Both the position numbers and the translations under genes were made by a program. The notes beneath the pieces were generated by a model. It worked only from the letters and a program-made list of their open reading frames with translations, had not been told where the DNA came from and ran no database searches. DNA of 64,000 nucleotides from Mesorhizobium erdmanii USDA 3471 (GTDB taxonomy: Bacteria; Pseudomonadota; Alphaproteobacteria; Rhizobiales; Rhizobiaceae): positions 7,501 through 71,500 of the forward strand of contig NZ_AXAE01000021.1 in the NCBI RefSeq assembly GCF_000472705.1, read 5' to 3'. Numbering within the stretch: position 1 is the stretch's first letter; each line of letters starts with the position of its first letter. Below, in pieces: positions 10,907 to 20,297 of the stretch.

Positions 10907-13177
10907 CTACAACGGGATCGAGCGGTCGTCGGCGAAGGCCTGGAGCAGCGCCCGCATCGGCAGCCCCTGCGCCGGCGCCATCAGGTTGTCGTCGAAAAAC
11001 GCCGTCAGCTCATCCAGAGGCAGTTCCGTCAGCATCGCCTTGACCGGTCCGATCGAGGCCGGCGACATCGAGATCGAGCGGAAGCCAAGACCGATCAGCG
11101 CCATGGCCGAGATCGGCTTGCCGGCGAGTTCGCCGCACAGCGTCACCGGTGTGTGGTTGCGCGCGCCGGCATCAGCGATCTGCTTGAGAACGCGCAGGAA
11201 CGGCGCCGACAGCGTGTCGAAGCGGTTGGCCAGCTGCGTGTTGCCGCGATCGACCGCCATGACGAACTGGAACAGATCGTTCGAACCGACCGAAACGAAA
11301 TCGACCGCCTTCATCAACTCGTCGAGCTGGAACAGCAGCGACGGCACTTCCAGCATGGCGCCGAGCTTGAGGCTGGTCGGCAGATGATGGGCAAAGCGCG
11401 ACAGATGCCGCACCTCGCGGTCGATGATCTCTCGCGCTTGCGCAATCTCGCCGAGCTCGGTCACCATCGGCAGCATCAGCTTGAGCTCGCGCCCGCCGCT
11501 GGCCTTCAGCAGGGCGCGGATCTGGGTGCGCAGCAGCCCCGGCCGGTCGAGCGTCAGCCGGATCGCCCGCCAGCCGAGCGCCGGGTTCTCTTCCTGGATG
11601 GCGCCCTTGAAATAGGGCAGCACCTTGTCGCCGCCGATGTCGATGGTGCGGAAGGTGACCGGTTTGCCGCGCGCCGCCTCGAGCACGTCGCGGTAGAGTT
11701 TTTCCTGCGCCTCGGCGCGCGGAAAGGTCGAGGCGACCATGAACTGCAGTTCGGTGCGGAACAGGCCGATGCCGGCTGCACCAGCCTCGGCAAGCTGCGG
11801 CAGGTCGACGGCAAGCCCGGCATTCATCAGGAGGTCGACCTGAACGCCGTCCCGGGTCATCGACGGCTTCTTGCGCAGCTCGCGGTAGACCTCTTGCCGG
11901 CGGGCACGGAACCGTACCTTTTCGGCATAGGCGGCTTCGAGATCCGACTGCGGCCGCAGATGGATCGTGCCTTCCTCGCCGTCGACGATGATGGCATCGC
12001 CGTTTTCCGCCATGGAAACGGCGCCCTTCATCTGGCCGGCGACCGGAATGCCCATGGCGCGCGCGACGATGACGACGTGGCTGGTGGCCGCACCGTCCTC
12101 GAGTACCAGTCCGCGCAATTTGTCCCGGGGATAATCGAGCAGTTCGGCCGCGCCCATCGAGCGGGCGACGATGATGGCATCCTTCGGCAGCGAGGCCGCG
12201 ACGTCCTCCGGCCCGCGCCCCATCAGCTGGCGTAGCAGCCGGTTGGCGAGGTCGTCGAAATCGCTCATCCGCTCGCGCAGATAGGGATCGGTCATGTGCA
12301 GCATGCGGGCGCGCATGTCGCTCTGCACCTTTTCCACCGCGGCCTCTGCGGTCAGGCCGTTGCGGATTGCCTCTTCAAGGCGCCGCACCCAGCCACGGTC
12401 GTTGGCGAACATGCGGTAGGCTTCCAGCACCTGGCGATGCTCGCCCTCGAAGGCGACGTCGCGGCGCTCCAGCATGTCGTCGATCGAGAGTCGGAGCGAA
12501 CCGAGCGAGCCATCGAGGCGACGCACCTCCTCCTCGCTGTCCTCATTGAACAGATTGGTGACGACGATGCGCGGCTCGTGCAGCACGACATGGCCAAGCC
12601 CGACACCATCGTTGAACGACAGGCCGGTGAAGCTGACGGGCCGGCGCAGGTCGAGTTCGAGGCCCGGCCGGGTCAGCCGCGCCAGATCGCCTGTTGCGAT
12701 CATCTCGGCGATGACCATCGCCGTGGTCTCCAGTGCCTCGACCTCGTCGTCGCGGTAATGGCGCATGGTCTTGTTCTGCACGACCAGGACGCCCAGCGTG
12801 CGCCCTGCTCTGAGCACCGGCACGCCAAGGAAGGAATTGTAGATCTCCTCCCCGGTCTCCGGCAGATAGGCGAAAGCCGGATGTTCCTGCGCGTTGGACA
12901 GGTTGAGCGGCCGCGCGCTAGCGGCGATCGTGCCGACAAGGCCTTGTCCCAGCCGCAGCTGCGCCAAGTGGACGGCGTTCGGGTTCAGACCTTCGGTGGC
13001 GTAGAGTTCGAGCACTGAATCGGCGCGCAGCACATAGAGCGAGCACACTTCGGCGACCATGTTGGAGGCGATGTCGCGCACGATCCGGTCAAGCCGCTCC
13101 TGCGGCTCCAGCGGCTCTTGCATGAGCTCGCGGAGCCGTTTCAGCAAAACGCGCGGGCCACTGGCCTGGTCACGCAT
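10907..13177 (-). CDS. ptsP: Phosphoenolpyruvate-protein phosphotransferase PtsP (enzyme I Ntr)
   Basis: 756 residues from the ATG at 13177, preceded by GGAGAAG; the longer open frame to 13243 lacks a ribosome site. An N-terminal GAF domain (about 20-165) distinguishes EI-Ntr from sugar EI. Then come the HPr-interacting helical domain, the swivelling domain with phospho-histidine His367 in TSHVVIVARAMGIP, and the PEP-binding barrel with GSNDLFQFVMAVDRGN and the active-site CGE near the C-terminus. It starts the nitrogen PTS phosphorelay (EI-Ntr, NPr, EIIA-Ntr), a regulatory chain for nitrogen, potassium and carbon metabolism. Glutamine sensing through the GAF domain is known for E. coli. It lies between lysC and prfA, the usual rhizobial order. 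Confidence 0.96.
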   Translation of the reverse strand: MRDQASGPRVLLKRLRELMQEPLEPQERLDRIVRDIASNMVAEVCSLYVLRADSVLELYATEGLNPNAVHLAQLRLGQGLVGTIAASARPLNLSNAQEHPAFAYLPETGEEIYNSFLGVPVLRAGRTLGVLVVQNKTMRHYRDDEVEALETTAMVIAEMIATGDLARLTRPGLELDLRRPVSFTGLSFNDGVGLGHVVLHEPRIVVTNLFNEDSEEEVRRLDGSLGSLRLSIDDMLERRDVAFEGEHRQVLEAYRMFANDRGWVRRLEEAIRNGLTAEAAVEKVQSDMRARMLHMTDPYLRERMSDFDDLANRLLRQLMGRGPEDVAASLPKDAIIVARSMGAAELLDYPRDKLRGLVLEDGAATSHVVIVARAMGIPVAGQMKGAVSMAENGDAIIVDGEEGTIHLRPQSDLEAAYAEKVRFRARRQEVYRELRKKPSMTRDGVQVDLLMNAGLAVDLPQLAEAGAAGIGLFRTELQFMVASTFPRAEAQEKLYRDVLEAARGKPVTFRTIDIGGDKVLPYFKGAIQEENPALGWRAIRLTLDRPGLLRTQIRALLKASGGRELKLMLPMVTELGEIAQAREIIDREVRHLSRFAHHLPTSLKLGAMLEVPSLLFQLDELMKAVDFVSVGSNDLFQFVMAVDRGNTQLANRFDTLSAPFLRVLKQIADAGARNHTPVTLCGELAGKPISAMALIGLGFRSISMSPASIGPVKAMLTELPLDELTAFFDDNLMAPAQGLPMRALLQAFADDRSIPL

Positions 13178-13257
13178 CGCGGCTTCTTCTCCAATGAACA
13201 CTTGCCGGCGCAGTTTCCGCCGCTGCCGGCACGCGCGCAACAACTGATTCAGTCTTG

Positions 13258-14511
13258 CTACTGCTTATCCAGACCGTAGACGGAATGCAAAGTGCGAACT
13301 GCCAGTTCGGTGTACGGACCGTCGATCAGTATCGAAATCTTGATCTCGGAGGTGGTGATGGCGCGAATGTTGATCGCCTTGTCGGCCAGCGCTTTGAAGG
13401 CGGTCGCCGCGACACCGGCATGGCTCCTCATGCCGATGCCGATGACCGAAACCTTCGACATGCCGGCTTCGGACTGCACGACATCGTAGCCGACATCCGC
13501 CTTGATGCGCTGGAGCACGGCCAACGCCTTGTCGACGTCACCGGACGGCACGGTGAAGGTCATATCGGTGAGCTTGCCGTCCTCGGAGATATTCTGGACG
13601 ATCATGTCGACATTGATGTTGGCCTCGGCCAGCGGACCGAAGATGCCGGCGGCGACGCCAGGGCGATCGCCGACGCGGCGCAGCGAAATCTGCGCCTCGT
13701 CTTTGGCGTAGGCAATTCCGGTGACGACCTGCTGTTCCACGATCTCTTCCTCGTCGCAAATGAGCGTTCCCGGAGGATTGAGCAAATCCCCCATTCCGGG
13801 CGCGTCGGGATCGTCGAAGGACGACCGCACGAAGGTACGCACCCTGTGCACCATGGCAAGCTCGACCGAACGCACCTGCAAAACCTTGGCGCCGAGCGAA
13901 GCCATTTCAAGCATTTCCTCGAACGAGATCTTGGCCAGCCGCCGCGCCTTCGGCTCGATGCGCGGATCGGTTGTGTAGACCCCGTCGACGTCGGTGTAGA
14001 TGTCGCAGCGATCGGCCTTGACCGCCGCGGCGATGGCCACCGCACTTGTGTCCGAGCCGCCGCGACCGAGCGTGGCGATGCGATTGTCGGGGCCGATGCC
14101 CTGGAAGCCGGCGATGACGGCCACCTGACCCTCGCCGAAGCGCTTGATCAGGAATGCGCCGTCAATGTCGAGGATACGCGCCGCGCCATGCGCATTGTCG
14201 GTCTTGATCGGGATCTGCCAGCCCTGCCAGGAGCGGGCATGCACGCCCATGTTCTGCAAGGTGATCGCCAGCAGGCCGGCGGTGACCTGTTCGCCCGAAG
14301 CGACGACCGCGTCATATTCGCGTGCGTCGTGCATCGGCGAGGCCTCGCGCGTCCAGGCGACCAGTTCGTTGGTCTTGCCGGCCATCGCCGAAACCACCAC
14401 CGCCACCTCATGGCCGGCGTCGACCTCGCGTTTGACGTGACGCGCCACATTGCGGATGCGGGCGATGTCGGCGACGGAGGTCCCGCCGAATTTCATCACG
14501 ATACGCGCCAT
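13258..14511 (-). CDS. lysC: Aspartate kinase (aspartokinase)
   Basis: 417 residues from the ATG at 14511 (MARIVMKFGGTSVA); the open frame extends 47 codons further but the homologous N-terminus begins here. The kinase domain has KFGGTSV at the start and GRGGSDTSAVA in the middle. Two ACT domains follow (from about 265), the usual site of lysine/threonine feedback. It phosphorylates aspartate, the first step to lysine, methionine, threonine and diaminopimelate. The single-function length argues against a fused homoserine dehydrogenase. It is divergent from the histidine kinase, with 237 bases between. Confidence 0.97.
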   Translation of the reverse strand: MARIVMKFGGTSVADIARIRNVARHVKREVDAGHEVAVVVSAMAGKTNELVAWTREASPMHDAREYDAVVASGEQVTAGLLAITLQNMGVHARSWQGWQIPIKTDNAHGAARILDIDGAFLIKRFGEGQVAVIAGFQGIGPDNRIATLGRGGSDTSAVAIAAAVKADRCDIYTDVDGVYTTDPRIEPKARRLAKISFEEMLEMASLGAKVLQVRSVELAMVHRVRTFVRSSFDDPDAPGMGDLLNPPGTLICDEEEIVEQQVVTGIAYAKDEAQISLRRVGDRPGVAAGIFGPLAEANINVDMIVQNISEDGKLTDMTFTVPSGDVDKALAVLQRIKADVGYDVVQSEAGMSKVSVIGIGMRSHAGVAATAFKALADKAINIRAITTSEIKISILIDGPYTELAVRTLHSVYGLDKQ

Positions 14512-14748
14512 GGAAGCGAAATGCCTTTGACTGAAGCCACTCCCTGCCAAGAACCGGGAGCCGAAAGCGGAGGAAAGCGCCCGGCTGACGCCGGCCGCTG
14601 AATGCGCGGCCTCCTTAGCCAAATGCTTTCGGTTTCGCAAGGCTGGCGGCAATATGCCGGCTTCAACAAGATGGCATATTGCCTTGGCGGACGGCGCCGC
14701 TTACCAAATGCTGCCCGCGGGGGAATTGCTTTTGGTCCGGCATAACAG

Positions 14749-16611
14749 ATGATTGCTCGTCTTCGGCGCGCCATGCGATTGCAATCGCTGCCGCTTGTCG
14801 TCGGTTTCGCCGTGCTGGCCCTGATCGTCGGCACCCGCGCCCTGCTGGTCGAAGGACAGCGGGCCAACCGTGCCGCCGCTCGCGAGACGATCGAGTATCA
14901 GGAACAGCTTTCCGGGCTGCTTTCATTGGCGCAGGATGCCGAGGCCGGCCAGCGCGGCTACCTGCTGACCGGCGAGACACCCTACCTCGAGCCGTACCAG
15001 AAGGCTGTCGATGCGATCCCGGGGCAACTAGCCCGCATCGACGCCATGACGCCACCCAATGATCAGCTTGCCCCACAGATCAGCCACATCAAGGACGCAC
15101 TTTCCCAAAAGCAGGCCGAATTGTCCGAAACGATCGCGCTCTACGACAAGGGCGATGCGACGAAGGCGCTGGAACTCGTCCGAGGCGGCCAGGGCAAGGC
15201 GGCCATGGACGAGATCCGTGCCAGCATGGACACGATCCGGCGCATCGGCGCCGCCGACATCGCCGCGCGCGACGAACACACGGACAAGGTCGAGGCCTGG
15301 CTGCGCATCGCTTCGCTGGCGGCGCTTATCGCGATCTTCCTGCTCGGCGCCTACACGATCCGCCAATCCCGCCGTCGCTTTCGCGAGGTCGCCGCGGCCC
15401 AGGAAGAGCTGATGCGCAAGAACATCGAGCTCGGCAGCGAGATCGACACGCGTGAAAAGGCCGAATCCCAGATCCGCCAGATGCAGAAAATGGAGGCGGT
15501 CGGGCAACTGACCGGCGGCATCGCCCACGATTTCAACAACATGCTGGCGGTCATCCTCAGTGCCATGAACCTTGCCCAGCGCAAATTGAAGCGCGGCGAG
15601 AATGATATCGAGAAATTCATCGAGGCCGCGACGGACGCGGCCAGCCGTGCCGCCAATTTGACCTCGCGTCTGCTTGCCTTTTCCCGTCTGCAGCCGCTGG
15701 CGCCTCAGGTGGTCGACACCAACCGGCTCGTCACCGGCATGTCCGACCTTCTGCACCGGGCGCTCGGCGAAGGCATCCGCATCGAAACGGTGCTGGCGGG
15801 CGGCCTTTGGAAAACCCACGCCGATCCCAGCCAGATCGAGAACGCGATCCTCAACCTGGCCGTCAATGCCCGCGACGCCATGGACAATGAGGGCAAGCTG
15901 ACCATCGAGACCGCCAACAGCCATCTCGACGAGGCCTATGCCGCGACGCATGCCGAAGTCACATCAGGCCAGTATGTGATGATCGCGGTGACCGACACCG
16001 GCACGGGCATGTCGCCCGACATCATCGCCAAGGCCTTCGAACCCTTCTTCACGACCAAGCCGGTTAACAAGGGCACGGGTCTTGGGCTGAGCCAGGTGTT
16101 CGGCTTCGTCAAGCAGTCGGGCGGTCACGTCAAGATCTACTCCGAACCGGGCCAAGGCACGACGATCCGGATCTATCTGCCCCGTTTCTTCGGCCCGGAG
16201 GAGCCGGCGACGTCAGCCGGACGTGGCAAGAGTACCGCCAACGTCACCGAGACGATCCTCGTCGTCGAGGACGACGCCCGCGTGCGGGCCGCCACCACGG
16301 ACGCCATGCGCGAACTCGGCTACACGGTCATCCACGTCGAAAGCGGCGAGGAGGCGCTGCAGAAACTGGCCGCGACCCCTGACATCGCCCTGCTTTTCAC
16401 CGACATCGTCATGCCGGTGATGAACGGCCGCAAGCTCGCCGAGGAAGCGGTGGCGCGCCAGCCTGGTCTGAAGGTCGTCTTCACCACCGGCTTCACCAGG
16501 AATGCCGTCGTCCACAACGGCGTGCTCGACCATGACGTGCACTTCCTGGCCAAGCCCTTCACCATCGAGCAGCTCGGGGCCAAGCTACGCGAAGCGCTTG
16601 ACGTGAAATAG
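14749..16611 (+). CDS. CHASE3 hybrid sensor histidine kinase with C-terminal receiver
   Basis: 620 residues. TM1 at about 12-32, a CHASE3-type extracytoplasmic helical domain (35-170), TM2 at about 187-207, a short coiled coil, then a HisKA domain with His260 in GGIAHDFNNML. The ATPase domain has NLAVNARDAM (N box), DTGTGM and GTGLGLSQVFGFV (G boxes). A receiver domain follows at about 500-615 with Asp552 in LLFTDIVMP and a conserved Lys in LAKPF. The AHDFNNML type of H-box marks the hybrid kinases common in rhizobia. No partner regulator gene is adjacent, so phosphate may go to an unlinked protein. The signal sensed by CHASE3 is unknown. The start ATG has no strong ribosome site; ATG 14773 is an alternative. 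Confidence 0.93.
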   Translation: MIARLRRAMRLQSLPLVVGFAVLALIVGTRALLVEGQRANRAAARETIEYQEQLSGLLSLAQDAEAGQRGYLLTGETPYLEPYQKAVDAIPGQLARIDAMTPPNDQLAPQISHIKDALSQKQAELSETIALYDKGDATKALELVRGGQGKAAMDEIRASMDTIRRIGAADIAARDEHTDKVEAWLRIASLAALIAIFLLGAYTIRQSRRRFREVAAAQEELMRKNIELGSEIDTREKAESQIRQMQKMEAVGQLTGGIAHDFNNMLAVILSAMNLAQRKLKRGENDIEKFIEAATDAASRAANLTSRLLAFSRLQPLAPQVVDTNRLVTGMSDLLHRALGEGIRIETVLAGGLWKTHADPSQIENAILNLAVNARDAMDNEGKLTIETANSHLDEAYAATHAEVTSGQYVMIAVTDTGTGMSPDIIAKAFEPFFTTKPVNKGTGLGLSQVFGFVKQSGGHVKIYSEPGQGTTIRIYLPRFFGPEEPATSAGRGKSTANVTETILVVEDDARVRAATTDAMRELGYTVIHVESGEEALQKLAATPDIALLFTDIVMPVMNGRKLAEEAVARQPGLKVVFTTGFTRNAVVHNGVLDHDVHFLAKPFTIEQLGAKLREALDVK

Positions 16612-16714
16612 GCTGCGCGTTCAGGTCAGCCGGTCTCTTTGTCACCATGGAAAATTGTTGCCTTGACATTCCCTCCCCCACGCCCGACTTCCTAGCGTTC
16701 GAGGAGACCAATCC

Positions 16715-17464
16715 ATGCCAGAAGCCCGACGATCGACGATCGATGCCGGAGAAGTGGAACGCTTTTCCGCCCTTGCCGCCGAGTGGTGGAACCCGAACGG
16801 CAAGTTCCGGCCGCTGCACAAATTCAATCCAGTCCGACTTTCCTATATCCGCGACCAGATAGCGACGCGCTTCGGCCGTGATCCACGCGCAGCGCGGCCT
16901 TTCGAAGGCCTGCGCATCCTCGACATCGGCTGCGGCGGCGGCCTGTTGTGCGAGCCGATGGCGCGACTTGGCGCCGACGTCGTGGGAGCGGATGCCTCGG
17001 AAACAAACATCGAAGTGGCAAAACTGCACGCGGCCGAAGGCAATGTGAGTATAGACTACCGCGCCACGACGGCCGAGGACCTCGCTGACGCCGGCGAGAC
17101 ATTCGACGTCATCCTCAACATGGAAGTGGTCGAGCATGTCGCCGACATCGACCTGTTCGTCGCTAAATGCGGGCAGATGGTCCGGCCCGGCGGCATCATG
17201 TTCGTGGCTACCATCAACCGCACGCTGAAGGCGCTCGGCCTGGCCATCATCGGCGCCGAATACGTGCTGCGCTGGCTGCCGCGCGGCACCCACCAGTTCG
17301 GCAAGCTGGTGCGCCCGGAAGAGCTTGAGAAGGCCCTCGGCGGCGCCGGCCTGACGATCATCGACCGCACCGGCGTCTCCTACAATCCGCTCGCCGATCG
17401 GTGGGCGCGATCGAAGGACATGGACGTCAACTACATGGTGCTGGCGGAAAAGGGCTCGGTCTGA
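16715..17464 (+). CDS. ubiG: Ubiquinone biosynthesis O-methyltransferase UbiG
   Basis: 249 residues with a strong ribosome site (GAGGAGA, 8 bases before ATG). Class I methyltransferase fold: SAM motif I DIGCGGGLLCEPMARLG, the UbiG-typical start EVERFSALAAEWWNPNGKFR, and the membrane-interacting insert RWLPRGTHQF. It carries out both O-methylations in ubiquinone synthesis on the cytoplasmic face of the membrane. lysC and ubiG are often divergent neighbours in Rhizobiales; here the histidine kinase gene lies between them. No other ubi gene is nearby. Confidence 0.97.
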   Translation: MPEARRSTIDAGEVERFSALAAEWWNPNGKFRPLHKFNPVRLSYIRDQIATRFGRDPRAARPFEGLRILDIGCGGGLLCEPMARLGADVVGADASETNIEVAKLHAAEGNVSIDYRATTAEDLADAGETFDVILNMEVVEHVADIDLFVAKCGQMVRPGGIMFVATINRTLKALGLAIIGAEYVLRWLPRGTHQFGKLVRPEELEKALGGAGLTIIDRTGVSYNPLADRWARSKDMDVNYMVLAEKGSV

Positions 17465-17503
17465 TCCTGTTGAGCTGTTCAGAAGTCGAGCAATCGACAG
17501 TTG

Positions 17504-18394
17504 CTACGCTTTCTGGTTTTGCGCCCTGGTGGTGATGAAGACGCCGGCGGTGATAATGACGGCGCCCGCCCAGGTCAGCAACTGATAGTGCTCGCCAAGG
17601 AAGATCGTGCCGGCAAAGAGCCCGACCGCGGCCGCCACATAGCCGATCTGGCTGAGATAGACCGGGCCGCCGACCGCCTGCAGCCGGAAGAAGAAGGCGA
17701 ACATCGCCGACGCCGATGCGACTTGCGCGACGACGACCGTCGGCACGCCGCCGAGCGTCGCGAAGGCCTTGAGGCCGAACAGGGCAAGAATACCGGCAAA
17801 AAGCAGCGCCGCTGACGCCAGATGGCTGCCGACGGCAAGCTCGATCGGACCGGTGCTATCAGGCCAGTCGACGGTGCGGTAGATATTACCCGCGGCAAGG
17901 CTGACCGGGATCAGCAGCCCCATCACCACCCAGAACAGATTGGCCGGCTGGCCGGCCTCGCCGCGCGTCACCGCCACCATAATGGCGCCGACGAAGCCGA
18001 CGGCGATGCCGATGACGCCCAGCATGTTGGGGCGCCGCACACGCAGCAGGATCGAGAACACCAGCGTGATGACTGGCGACAGCGTGAACATGATGCCCGT
18101 ATAGCCGGCGCCAAGGTGCGGAATGGCCGAGAACATCAAGAGATTGGGGACGGCATAGGACACGGCGGCCGTGACGAAGAAATAGCGCAGCTTGTGTGCG
18201 GTGAGCCGGATCCGTTCGCCGCGTGCCAGGAGCACGCATAGAAGCACGCCGCCGGCGCCCAACGAGATGACGAAGGCCCAGACCATGGCTGGGACGCCGG
18301 CGGCCGTGGCCAGTTTGCCGAAGGGCAGCGTCAGGCCGAGCAGGCCGCCGGTGACGACCAGCAGGCCGAGCGCCGAATCCCAAAGATATTTCAT
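17504..18394 (-). CDS. EamA/DMT-superfamily transporter
   Basis: 296 residues from the ATG at 18394 (MKYLWDSALG); a GTG start five codons further out is possible. Ten hydrophobic helices in two EamA repeats (each about 140 residues), the drug/metabolite transporter architecture. Substrate unknown. It is divergent from a MarR-family regulator with 114 bases between the genes and a palindrome in that gap, so the regulator probably controls this exporter (inference). Confidence 0.87.
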   Translation of the reverse strand: MKYLWDSALGLLVVTGGLLGLTLPFGKLATAAGVPAMVWAFVISLGAGGVLLCVLLARGERIRLTAHKLRYFFVTAAVSYAVPNLLMFSAIPHLGAGYTGIMFTLSPVITLVFSILLRVRRPNMLGVIGIAVGFVGAIMVAVTRGEAGQPANLFWVVMGLLIPVSLAAGNIYRTVDWPDSTGPIELAVGSHLASAALLFAGILALFGLKAFATLGGVPTVVVAQVASASAMFAFFFRLQAVGGPVYLSQIGYVAAAVGLFAGTIFLGEHYQLLTWAGAVIITAGVFITTRAQNQKA

Positions 18395-18476
18395 CCGATG
18401 TCCCGTCACGCCATTCGAAATTGGAACTTGCGGCGCTTGGCCGGTTCTGTATCTTCAGTTAAAATAACAAAAAGAT

Positions 18477-18490
18477 TCTTAACGTCAAGA
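18477..18490. promoter_or_regulatory. Candidate MarR operator in the divergent promoter region
   Basis: TCTTAACGTCAAGA is palindromic at 12 of 14 positions around a central ACGT. It lies 18 bases before the MarR start, in an AT-rich stretch that stands out from the GC-rich surroundings. A second TTTAACG half-like copy follows at 18493. Size and position suit a MarR dimer controlling both genes. Confidence 0.45.
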
Positions 18491-18508
18491 TATTTAACGA
18501 TGAGATAG

Positions 18509-18994
18509 ATGGATCGCGCGGCAAAGGCGATCGAGCAGTGGAAACGGGAGCGGCCGGACCTTGATGTTTCGCCGATGGCGGTGCTCGGGCGATTGAACGA
18601 AGCATCCTCCCTGATCGCGCGCGACCGCCTCGCCCCGCTGTTTGCCCGTTTCGCACTGCAGGCCGGCGAATTCGATGTGCTGGCGACGCTGCGCCGCTCC
18701 GGGTCGCCTTACACGCTGACGCCGACCGCTCTCTATGAAGCCACGATGGTGACATCGGGCGCCATGACCAACCGTCTCGACCGGTTGGAAAAGGCCGGAT
18801 TGATCCTGCGCGGACCGCACCCCAACGACAGGCGCGGGATTGTCGTGCAGTTGACTGAAAAGGGGCTGGCCCTGATCGACGAGGCTGTCACCGCCCATGT
18901 CGCCAACGAGCACGAAATCCTTGCGGCCCTGACGCCGGCTGAACGGGAGACGCTGGCCAGTCTGCTGGAGAAATTGATTGGCAGCGTGAGCTGA
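18509..18994 (+). CDS. MarR family transcriptional regulator
   Basis: 161 residues. A central winged helix-turn-helix is visible: the DVLATLRRSG helix, LYEATMVTSGAMTNRLDRLE recognition region and the wing RGPHPNDRRGIVVQLTEKG, which is a very typical MarR wing with the DRR salt-bridge residues. N- and C-terminal helices form the dimer interface. The unusually long N-terminal arm (about 25 residues, ERPDLDVSPM) matches the subgroup that regulates divergent transporters. The ligand is unknown. It is transcribed away from the DMT transporter. Confidence 0.93.
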   Translation: MDRAAKAIEQWKRERPDLDVSPMAVLGRLNEASSLIARDRLAPLFARFALQAGEFDVLATLRRSGSPYTLTPTALYEATMVTSGAMTNRLDRLEKAGLILRGPHPNDRRGIVVQLTEKGLALIDEAVTAHVANEHEILAALTPAERETLASLLEKLIGSVS

Positions 18995-18998
18995 CCGC

Positions 18999-19424
18999 TC
19001 AGTTGCGGTCGTCGGGAAACACCGGGATCGGCATGAACTCCACGCCGTCATCGGCCAGGCTTTTGGCCTCGTCCAGCGTCGCCTCGCCATAGATGCCGCG
19101 CGCATCGGTTTCGCCGAAGTGGATTTTTCGCGCTTCCTCGGCGAACTTGTCGCCGACATAGTCGGCATTCTCGCGCACCTTCTCGGCCATCGCCTTCAGC
19201 TGCGCCAGGGCCTGTTTCTGCGCCTCTCCCATGGCAAGCGCTATGGTCTCCTGCTTGCGCGCCGTCGAAACGGCGGGCGCCATCAGGGCCTTCTCTACCT
19301 TGTGCGAGCCGCAACTCGGGCAATCGACAAAGCCACGCTTCTTCTGAATGTCGAAATCGTCGTTGCTGCGAAACCAGCCCTCGAATTCGTGCTCGTTCTC
19401 GCAGATCAGGGAAAAGCGGATCAA
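18999..19424 (-). CDS. DUF1178 family protein
   Basis: 141 residues. An N-terminal zinc-ribbon-like part has Cys in SLICENEHEFEGWF and CPSCGS (two cysteine pairs), followed by a helical C-terminal region with KIHFGETDARGIYGEAT, the conserved DUF1178 block. Function unknown; the family is widespread in Alpha- and Betaproteobacteria. The start codon overlaps the stop of the nitrilase gene by 4 bases (ATGA), so the two are translationally coupled and their co-occurrence is conserved. Confidence 0.93.
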   Translation of the reverse strand: MIRFSLICENEHEFEGWFRSNDDFDIQKKRGFVDCPSCGSHKVEKALMAPAVSTARKQETIALAMGEAQKQALAQLKAMAEKVRENADYVGDKFAEEARKIHFGETDARGIYGEATLDEAKSLADDGVEFMPIPVFPDDRN

Positions 19425-20287
19425 GAGGCGGCACCCCTGAGGCGCGGCGCGTCCACTCCATCGGTATTGACGGTGAAATCCCGCGCATTTTTGAGGTTCG
19501 GGATCTTCTTGCGCGCCGCAAGCGACTGAGCCGGGTCGATCTCGGCGACGATCACGCCCGGCTCGTCATGCGCGGCTTCGGCGATGATGCGTCCCCACGG
19601 ATCGACGATCAGCGAATGCCCGAAAGTCTCGCGGCCGTCCTCATGCAAGCCGCCTTGCGCGGCCGCAATGACATAAGCGCCGTTCTCGATGGCGCGGGCC
19701 CTCAGCAGCACATGCCAGTGCGCCTCGCCGGTCTGACGGGTGAAGGCGGCGGGCACGGTCAAGACATCGGCGCCGGCCAGCGCCTCGGCACGGAACAATT
19801 GCGGGAAACGCAGATCGTAGCAGACCGCAAAGCCGAGCTTCGCGCCCGCAACCCCGGTCACGACGGCCTCGGTGCCGGGTTCGTAGGCCGCGGATTCGCG
19901 CCAGCTCTCGCCATTGTCGAGATCGACGTCGAACATGTGGATCTTGTCATAGGTGGCGAGCACGGCACCGTCCGGACCGAACAGCAGTGCCCGATTGGCA
20001 AGCTTGCCGTCGGCGCGCAGGATGGCGGTCGAGCCGATATGCAGGAAGACGCCGAGTTCCCCTGCCAGTCGGCGCGCGGTGGCGACGATGATGTCCTTGT
20101 CCTCGGAGGTGAAGGAGGCGGCGCGCGCTTGTTTGTCGCGGATCAGCGCACCGGTCATTTCCGGCGTCTGGATGTAGGTCGCGCCCTGGGCGGCCGCGTC
20201 ACGCACCAGCCGTTCTAGATCGACCGCATTGCGTTCCGGGCTTTCGCCTGAACGCATCTGGACCGCGGCGGCCTTGAAAACACCCAT
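19421..20287 (-). CDS. Carbon-nitrogen hydrolase (nitrilase superfamily, NIT-like amidase)
   Basis: 288 residues from the ATG at 20287 (MGVFKAAAVQMRSG). The Glu-Lys-Cys triad is visible: Glu in IQTPEMTGAL, Lys in YDKIHMFDVD and Cys in VCYDLRFPQLFR. The sequence is close to the Nit1/Nit2 omega-amidase or deaminated-glutathione amidase group, so a metabolite-repair role is likely. It lies between grxC and DUF1178 with a 10-base gap to grxC and an ATGA overlap downstream. The glutaredoxin neighbour fits a deaminated-glutathione role, but this is inference. Confidence 0.93.
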   Translation of the reverse strand: MGVFKAAAVQMRSGESPERNAVDLERLVRDAAAQGATYIQTPEMTGALIRDKQARAASFTSEDKDIIVATARRLAGELGVFLHIGSTAILRADGKLANRALLFGPDGAVLATYDKIHMFDVDLDNGESWRESAAYEPGTEAVVTGVAGAKLGFAVCYDLRFPQLFRAEALAGADVLTVPAAFTRQTGEAHWHVLLRARAIENGAYVIAAAQGGLHEDGRETFGHSLIVDPWGRIIAEAAHDEPGVIVAEIDPAQSLAARKKIPNLKNARDFTVNTDGVDAPRLRGAAS

Positions 20288-20297
20288 CGTCACACCC

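Noticed and set aside
10889..14601. Two long plus-strand frames opposite ptsP and lysC
   Set aside because: They are shadows of the minus-strand genes; their translations are rich in Arg, Asp and His without conserved blocks.
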